Part shown: piece by piece, positions 8,123-12,470 of the stretch
Numbering within the stretch: the first letter of the stretch is position 1
Layout: each line of letters begins with the position of its first letter
NCBI GenBank assembly: GCA_015490475.1
Contig: WFXT01000135.1
Location: 1-12,470, forward strand
Direction: 5' to 3'
Source of the DNA: Bacteroidota bacterium
GTDB taxonomy: Bacteria; Bacteroidota; Bacteroidia; JAADEI01
Length of the DNA stretch: 12,470 nt
Translations under genes and position numbers: made by a program
Notes under the pieces: model-generated
What the model saw: only the letters and a program-made list of their open reading frames with translations
The model's database searches: none
Told to the model about the DNA's origin: nothing

Positions 8123-8956
8123 TCATTGATTACAACTCAAAACCACCTTTGCCTTCGGTGTTACATTTAGCAGGGAAGGAGAATAAGCCCCGGTGCAACA
8201 GGTAATTCTCTGAGACATGCTATGATAGTCTGTCGTAGCCTGTTGAACGGAATCGGGGCGTGGAACAACATCTTTTACTTCCAGAACACATTCTCCGACA
8301 GGCAACCTCCTGCAACCTGTGGTATCATAATATGCAAGGTATGAATCGCAAGAAAAATTAGGAAGAGAATCGGGATGTGAAAGGTTTCTGGTATTACCAA
8401 ACAGTACAGCACTATATACAAAACCTTGCCTCAAATAGCAATATGCTACAGCCCTGAATGATACCACCGCAACATCAATAGGTTTATCTGGTCCACCAAC
8501 CACATCCCAGAAATCATCTGGATAAGGGTAATATTTCCAACACATGGAGGGAGCCTCAAAATAATCATCAGGGCAACAAAGGGGTAATGAATCTGCCCTG
8601 CACATTGCAGTATCAGGCACCCTGTAGTCATAGATAGAACGTAAGCAAACTCTATATATTGGCGTAAATTCCTGGTCCGAACAATTTCCAAACCAAATAC
8701 ATTCTCCTTCTTGCATCAAGAAAGTGTCAGATGTTGTAATAATGTTGCCTTCATGGGAAAAGCAATTGATGGGAAGTCCTTTAATATCTTTACATGTGTC
8801 AGTATCAGAATATACATAAACAGAATCCATTCTGGAGGGTCCGCTGGGCCATTTGTCTTTCTTGCATGTTGTTAGGAATAATATGGTAGAAAGCGCTCCC
8901 CAAAACCTCAGTGACATAAATAATGTTTGCACTGCTTTTTTCTGTAAATATATCAT
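8123..8956 (-). CDS. Cysteine-rich lipoprotein, function unknown
   Basis: 277 residues. A type II signal peptide is clear: hydrophobic segment about 19-28, then lipobox LTTC with Cys31 as the lipidated residue and CKKD at the mature end, a common pattern in Bacteroidota lipoproteins. The real start may be Met14 (ATG at 8917), which gives a more usual 17-residue leader. After Cys31 there are 16 further cysteines (55, 65, 86, 92, 104, 119, 127, 128, 139, 173, 203, 215, 223, 253, 254, 275), an even number and about 6.5% of the mature chain, including two CC pairs. That suggests a small-strand, disulfide-stapled extracytoplasmic protein, or less likely a metal- or cofactor-binding one; no CxxCH haem motif is present. 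I recognise no family. It lies two genes downstream of dsbD, with 49 nt before it and 62 nt after it. The CDS is secure; any role is open. Confidence 0.85.
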   Translation of the reverse strand: MIYLQKKAVQTLFMSLRFWGALSTILFLTTCKKDKWPSGPSRMDSVYVYSDTDTCKDIKGLPINCFSHEGNIITTSDTFLMQEGECIWFGNCSDQEFTPIYRVCLRSIYDYRVPDTAMCRADSLPLCCPDDYFEAPSMCWKYYPYPDDFWDVVGGPDKPIDVAVVSFRAVAYCYLRQGFVYSAVLFGNTRNLSHPDSLPNFSCDSYLAYYDTTGCRRLPVGECVLEVKDVVPRPDSVQQATTDYHSMSQRITCCTGAYSPSLLNVTPKAKVVLSCNQ

Positions 8957-8974
8957 CCTTTCTTATATAAACCA

Positions 8975-8990
8975 AAATCTTTGAAGATTT
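8975..8990. repeat. Small inverted repeat in the rlmI-lipoprotein gap
   Basis: A perfect 7-nt inverted repeat (AAATCTT / AAGATTT, 2-nt centre) lies in the 49-nt gap between rlmI and the lipoprotein gene. Folded as RNA it would be a 6-bp, mostly A-U stem with a 4-nt loop. No run of U follows it on the minus strand, so it does not look like a standard intrinsic terminator. It could be a weak protein site or chance. Confidence 0.3.
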
Positions 8991-9005
8991 CCCAATTACA
9001 ACACA

Positions 9006-10160
9006 TTAATCAATAACAGCAAATATTCCCTTTAGATAAAGTCCTTCGGGATGGAATACGCTTTCTGGATGGTCCATAGATTGATGCATATATTTAACGA
9101 TTAATGTGTTTTTTTGTGCCTGCTGGGATGCCCAAAATAGTATTTTCCTAAATAGTTCTGGAACGACTACCTGAGAGCAACTGAATGTAAACAAATATCC
9201 GTCTTTGCTCAATTTAAGCAATACGTTTTTATTAAGCTTTGTATAAGCCCTAACAGCTTGTGGAAGGGTTCTAACATGTTTAGTAAATGCGGGCGGGTCA
9301 CATATTATAGTGTCCCACCGCTCATTAGTCTCATTTAAGAAGTCAAAGACATCTGCCTTTATCAATTCCACATTAGCATCAGGAAAATTAAGCCTAATGT
9401 TTTCTTTTGCCAGCTCTAGCGCCCTTTCAGAGGAATCCACCAAGGTAATAGATTTTGCCTTTCCAGCCAAAGCATTAAGGGAAAATCCGCCAGAATAAGA
9501 GAATAGGTCAAGGACCTTACCTTTAGCATACTTCCTAACCAATAATCTGTTATCTCGCTGGTCTAAAAAATGCCCTGTTTTTTGCCCATGCTTCCAGTCA
9601 ACGAGAAACTTTATTGAATGTTCCTCGCAAATAATCGGATTTTCAGCATTACCATCCAACAACTGAGAAATGACCGTTTTGCCTGTATGCTTACGAGCAT
9701 ATATAGCCTTCACATCTTCCTTCAAGAGTCGTTTGATGGCAGAAACAATCAAACTCAACTCACTCCACATACCCTCTGAATAAACACCGATAGACACAAC
9801 ACCGTTGTAATAATCCATTGTTAAACCGGGGAACAGGTCTGCCTCCCCGTGAACTATTCTAAATGCATTAGTATGACTAGGAATGCCAAGAAGAAGTCTC
9901 TTCCTGAAAGACTTTTTTAACTTTTCAAACCAAAATTCCTCGTTTATTTCTATCGGTTTGCCCCAATGAAATACTTTAACCCGAATTGTTCCATTGTGAT
10001 AGTGTCCCATTGCTATTGGCTGACGTGACTGGTCAAGAACAACAACACGGTCTCCTTCATGTATCTCATCTAATGGTTTAACTGCTTGGCTAAATAACCA
10101 AGGATGCTTGCGTTCTACAATTTCTTTCTTTGTTATGATGACTCTTGGATACATTCCCAT
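9006..10160 (-). CDS. rlmI: RlmI-like class I SAM-dependent 23S rRNA m5C methyltransferase
   Basis: 384 residues, near the roughly 396 of E. coli RlmI, which makes m5C at position 1962 of 23S rRNA. Three parts are visible: an N-terminal PUA-like RNA-binding domain (about 1-70), a central EEHEA-like region with RIVHGEADLFPGLTMDYYNG at 101-120, and a Rossmann methyltransferase domain (about 180-384). In the last, KTGHFLDQRDNR is at 194-205, the SAM-binding motif VLDLFSYSGGFSLNA at 216-230, an acidic strand end at VD 241-242, CDPPAF at 287-292, and FSCS at 326-329 with Cys328 as the likely catalytic nucleophile. The enzyme is cytoplasmic. Exact target base is inferred from the family only. ATG at 10160 is 1 nt past the dsbD stop; Met3 is an equally possible start. 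It looks co-transcribed with dsbD, though nothing links them functionally. Confidence 0.93.
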   Translation of the reverse strand: MGMYPRVIITKKEIVERKHPWLFSQAVKPLDEIHEGDRVVVLDQSRQPIAMGHYHNGTIRVKVFHWGKPIEINEEFWFEKLKKSFRKRLLLGIPSHTNAFRIVHGEADLFPGLTMDYYNGVVSIGVYSEGMWSELSLIVSAIKRLLKEDVKAIYARKHTGKTVISQLLDGNAENPIICEEHSIKFLVDWKHGQKTGHFLDQRDNRLLVRKYAKGKVLDLFSYSGGFSLNALAGKAKSITLVDSSERALELAKENIRLNFPDANVELIKADVFDFLNETNERWDTIICDPPAFTKHVRTLPQAVRAYTKLNKNVLLKLSKDGYLFTFSCSQVVVPELFRKILFWASQQAQKNTLIVKYMHQSMDHPESVFHPEGLYLKGIFAVID

Positions 10161-10161
10161 A

Positions 10162-12315
10162 CTACCAAGTAAAATCTAATTGTTCTTGCTCAGACTCAGA
10201 GGATAAATCTCCTTCTGTCTTCTTCTCTTGCTTTTCTTGCTTTTCCCTTTGCCCAATATATTCATTCCATTTTCTCAATCCCTCCTCAAGGAATGCTTTG
10301 AATTGTTCAACATCTGGTGTATAACCAATTGGAGGTACCAATACAGTACTATCAGGCGCAATAATTACATAAAACGGTTGCGAATTACTACCAAACATGG
10401 TTATTTGCATATCTGTCCAGCGCTCTCCAACAGTAGTTATCATTTTACCCGTTCGTGGCGAACGATATTGTTTTTCTGGGGGCAAAGGAGTACGCTCATC
10501 AACATACAAAGACGCCAACACATAGTCCTGAGCCAGCATACGCCATATTTCTCTATCACTCCACACGTGTTCTTCCATCTTTCTGCAATTAACACATGTC
10601 CAACCAGTAAAGTCTATGAGAATAGGTCTATTAGTTGCCTTTGATGCTGCAACAGCATGTTCAAAATCGTGGTAGCAGGGTAAGTTTTGAGCACAACTTT
10701 CAGGAGGGGGATAATTAGAAGCGATTCCTTCCGAATCATCTTCTGCAGGCAAAAACTTGTAGGAAGCTAATTTCGTCTGAATTTTCATGAGCAAATCTTC
10801 CTGATGTTTCCACTCTTTATAAAAATCGGGCGGAGCTAAACCACTTAGTACTTTAAGAGGTGCTCCCCACAATCCCGGAAGCATGTATATAGCAAATCCG
10901 AGTACTAACATGCCGAACAGCAACCTTGTTATGCCTATAGGACCGGAATCAGTATCCTTGATTTTAACCAATCCCAGAAGGAATAGTCCCCATGTCGCAA
11001 AAATTACTATCCATATTGAGAGAAAAATTTCTCTGTTAAGAACCCCCCATCTATAGGCAAGATCAACATTGGATAGGAATTTAAGAGCCAGTGCTAATTC
11101 TATAAAACCCAATGACACCTTGACCGTATTCATCCACATCCCTGACTTAGGAAGGCTTTGTAATACACCCGGGAACATAGCAAAAAATGTGAAAGGTAGA
11201 GCAAGGGCAAGGGCAAAGCCAAGCATTCCAACCGTCGGTCCCCATGTTTCTCCACTAATAGCAGCCTGAACTAACAAAGTGCCAATGATAGGTCCAGTGC
11301 AAGAAAAAGACACAATAGCTAAGGTAAATGCCATGAAGAAAATTCCTATTATGCCTCCTGTTTTACTTGCTAATCTGTCAGTAGCTGTTGCCCAACTGGA
11401 TGGTAATCGGATTTCAAAAGCTCCGAAAAAAGAAATAGCGAATATTACAAATAGAACGAAGAAAAGCAGATTTAAAAAGGCACTACTTGCCATCTTGTTC
11501 ATTACATCCGCCCCAAACAATTTAGTAACCACAACCCCAAGCGAAACATAAAGGACTATTATTGCCAGACCATAGAAAATAGCCTCTATTATTCCCTTCT
11601 TGCCCCCTTCCCTTTTCGTAAAATAGCTAACAGTCAGCGGAATCATAGGAAAAACACAGGGAGTTAGGAGGGCAAGCAATCCACCGATAAACCCGGCAAC
11701 GAAAATAGCCCAAAGGGACATGGAATCTTTTTTATCATGCCCGTGCGCCTCAACCGCCTTGTCAAACGTGGATTTATTTGTTTCCGTGAGAGAGGCATCC
11801 TTGTAACCTATATTACTTTCTGCAAAAGGTTCCTCAGAAACAGCATCCAGACGGAAGAAAGTATCTTTATCCAAAGGCAAGGCAATAGTAATATACTCAG
11901 GAGGAAGGCAATTTGCAGTATCGCAAGTCATATAAATGAATGTGCCTCTCAAAAAAGGCTTATTTCCTGTCAACTTAAAAGTGGCAACAAGATGAGCAGT
12001 ATCATCAGCAAGTGTAACATCCATTTCAAAATAAGGGTCGTATTTAGTATATGTCTTACTAATAAATTTGAGGGAATGTGTCAATGTAGCATCCTGTAAT
12101 TCTTCTATTTCCAAGACCGTTGCTTGAGGTCCTCCTTCTTTAACTTCAGTACCGTAGATATGCCATCCCTCTTCTATTGAACCATAAAAGTGAAGTTCTG
12201 CTATGTCTTCATTTCGCTTAACTTCCACTGCCCAATCCACAGGGTCATAAACCTGTGCATACAGTGAAGTTATCGCAAGACAAAGAATGGCAATATCTTT
12301 TATCTTTGTGACCAT
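10162..12315 (-). CDS. dsbD: Thiol:disulfide interchange protein DsbD
   Basis: 717 residues with the full three-domain DsbD layout. A signal peptide (about 1-20) precedes the periplasmic alpha domain (about 22-160), with its redox pair Cys131/Cys136 in CDTANC. The CcdA-like membrane domain (about 200-485, roughly eight helices) carries TPCVFPMIPLTVSYF at 218-232 (Cys220) and SFSCTGPIIG at 336-345 (Cys339), the pair that takes electrons from cytoplasmic thioredoxin. The C-terminal thioredoxin-like gamma domain (about 545-685) has GWTCVNCRKME at 571-581 (Cys574, Cys577). Together they pass reductant from cytosol to periplasm, for disulfide repair and cytochrome c maturation. The linker holds an additional pair, Cys541 and Cys547, and the protein ends in a 29-residue hydrophilic Glu/Lys/Gln/Ser tail (689-717). 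The ATG lies 16 nt inside the end of purQ, with no evident Shine-Dalgarno sequence. Confidence 0.96.
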   Translation of the reverse strand: MVTKIKDIAILCLAITSLYAQVYDPVDWAVEVKRNEDIAELHFYGSIEEGWHIYGTEVKEGGPQATVLEIEELQDATLTHSLKFISKTYTKYDPYFEMDVTLADDTAHLVATFKLTGNKPFLRGTFIYMTCDTANCLPPEYITIALPLDKDTFFRLDAVSEEPFAESNIGYKDASLTETNKSTFDKAVEAHGHDKKDSMSLWAIFVAGFIGGLLALLTPCVFPMIPLTVSYFTKREGGKKGIIEAIFYGLAIIVLYVSLGVVVTKLFGADVMNKMASSAFLNLLFFVLFVIFAISFFGAFEIRLPSSWATATDRLASKTGGIIGIFFMAFTLAIVSFSCTGPIIGTLLVQAAISGETWGPTVGMLGFALALALPFTFFAMFPGVLQSLPKSGMWMNTVKVSLGFIELALALKFLSNVDLAYRWGVLNREIFLSIWIVIFATWGLFLLGLVKIKDTDSGPIGITRLLFGMLVLGFAIYMLPGLWGAPLKVLSGLAPPDFYKEWKHQEDLLMKIQTKLASYKFLPAEDDSEGIASNYPPPESCAQNLPCYHDFEHAVAASKATNRPILIDFTGWTCVNCRKMEEHVWSDREIWRMLAQDYVLASLYVDERTPLPPEKQYRSPRTGKMITTVGERWTDMQITMFGSNSQPFYVIIAPDSTVLVPPIGYTPDVEQFKAFLEEGLRKWNEYIGQREKQEKQEKKTEGDLSSESEQEQLDFTW
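10228..10245 (-). repeat. Two-copy 9-bp tandem repeat in the dsbD tail
   Basis: TTGCTTTTC occurs twice in direct tandem on the plus strand, coding for EKQEKQ (residues 691-696 of DsbD) on the minus strand, followed by a near copy coding EKK. It preserves frame and lies in the low-complexity C-terminal tail, so it looks like a slippage-type expansion with no effect on the thioredoxin domain. Confidence 0.7.
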
Positions 12316-12470
12316 TGCACAATGCTTTTAAATATTGCCAAGCCATCTGCATTACCTATTATGGTTTCCGAGCTTCGTTCTGGATGGGGCATCATACCAA
12401 AAACCTGCTTGTTAGCATCACAAACACCTGCAATGTTATCAACGGAACCATTGGGATTTGTAGTATCATT
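12300..12470 (-). CDS. purQ: Phosphoribosylformylglycinamidine synthase subunit PurQ (C-terminal part)
   Basis: Only the last 56 residues and stop codon are inside the window; the 5' end is beyond base 12470. PurQ is the glutaminase of the small-subunit form of FGAM synthase, feeding ammonia to PurL with PurS in purine biosynthesis. The fragment reads NPNGSVDNIAG, then VFGMMPHPER, then an amphipathic end with NADGLAIFKSIV. The HPE in MMPHPER supplies the histidine and glutamate of the class I glutamine amidotransferase triad, and the GS.DNIAG segment just before it is typical of PurQ. The catalytic cysteine lies upstream outside the window. The stand-alone C-terminus fits separate PurQ, but a fused PurL of the large type, which also ends in a glutaminase domain, cannot be fully excluded. 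The TAA at 12300-12302 lies past the dsbD start, a 16-nt overlap. Confidence 0.9.
   Translation of the reverse strand, partial: NDTTNPNGSVDNIAGVCDANKQVFGMMPHPERSSETIIGNADGLAIFKSIVQWSQR

Noticed and set aside
10228..10644. 138-codon open frame on the plus strand
   Set aside because: Antisense to the thioredoxin domain of dsbD, whose CVNC motif and domain pattern are clear; the plus-strand product resembles no protein family.
1..12470. CRISPR array, tRNA, mobile element, toxin-antitoxin or defence module
   Set aside because: Nearly all bases are inside identified genes; no regularly spaced repeats, transposase, integrase, tRNA-like fold or small toxin-like frame was found in the gaps.

Overview
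The window reads as a stretch of a Bacteroidota (Bacteroidetes) chromosome. The assignment is an inference. It rests on a DsbD with a CVNC thioredoxin motif in the context GWTCVNCRKME, a lipoprotein whose mature end starts CKKD, starts with little or no Shine-Dalgarno sequence, a very large secreted protein of a kind I associate with that phylum, and an AT-leaning composition (roughly 40% GC by eye). I cannot name a genus.

Every convincing gene lies on the minus strand, so transcription runs from high to low coordinates. In that order they are: the C-terminal end of purQ (purine synthesis; cut by the window edge); dsbD (electron transfer to the periplasm); an rlmI-like 23S rRNA m5C methyltransferase; a cysteine-rich lipoprotein; tatA (twin-arginine translocation); gatA (amidotransferase subunit for Asn/Gln tRNA charging); a 1508-residue secreted protein of unknown function; plsY (acyl-phosphate:glycerol-3-phosphate acyltransferase, phospholipid synthesis); and a membrane-anchored serine hydrolase of the beta-lactamase/NylB-like fold.

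Packing is extreme. Three pairs overlap (purQ/dsbD by 16 nt, tatA/gatA by 4 nt, plsY/hydrolase by 29 nt). The other gaps are 1 to 62 nt, and only about 165 of 12470 bases are outside genes. No gene-free stretch exceeds 62 nt. One polycistronic unit, or a few, is likely, but most members belong to unrelated housekeeping pathways, so co-orientation alone should not be read as shared function.

A common theme across several genes is the cell envelope: DsbD supplies reductant to the periplasm, TatA serves export, PlsY makes membrane lipid, and the lipoprotein, the giant protein and the hydrolase all look exported. The two least explained genes are the cysteine-rich lipoprotein (16 cysteines besides the lipidated one, two genes from dsbD) and the 1508-residue protein, which holds an internal duplication. 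I found no tRNA, rRNA, CRISPR array, insertion sequence, phage gene or defence system.
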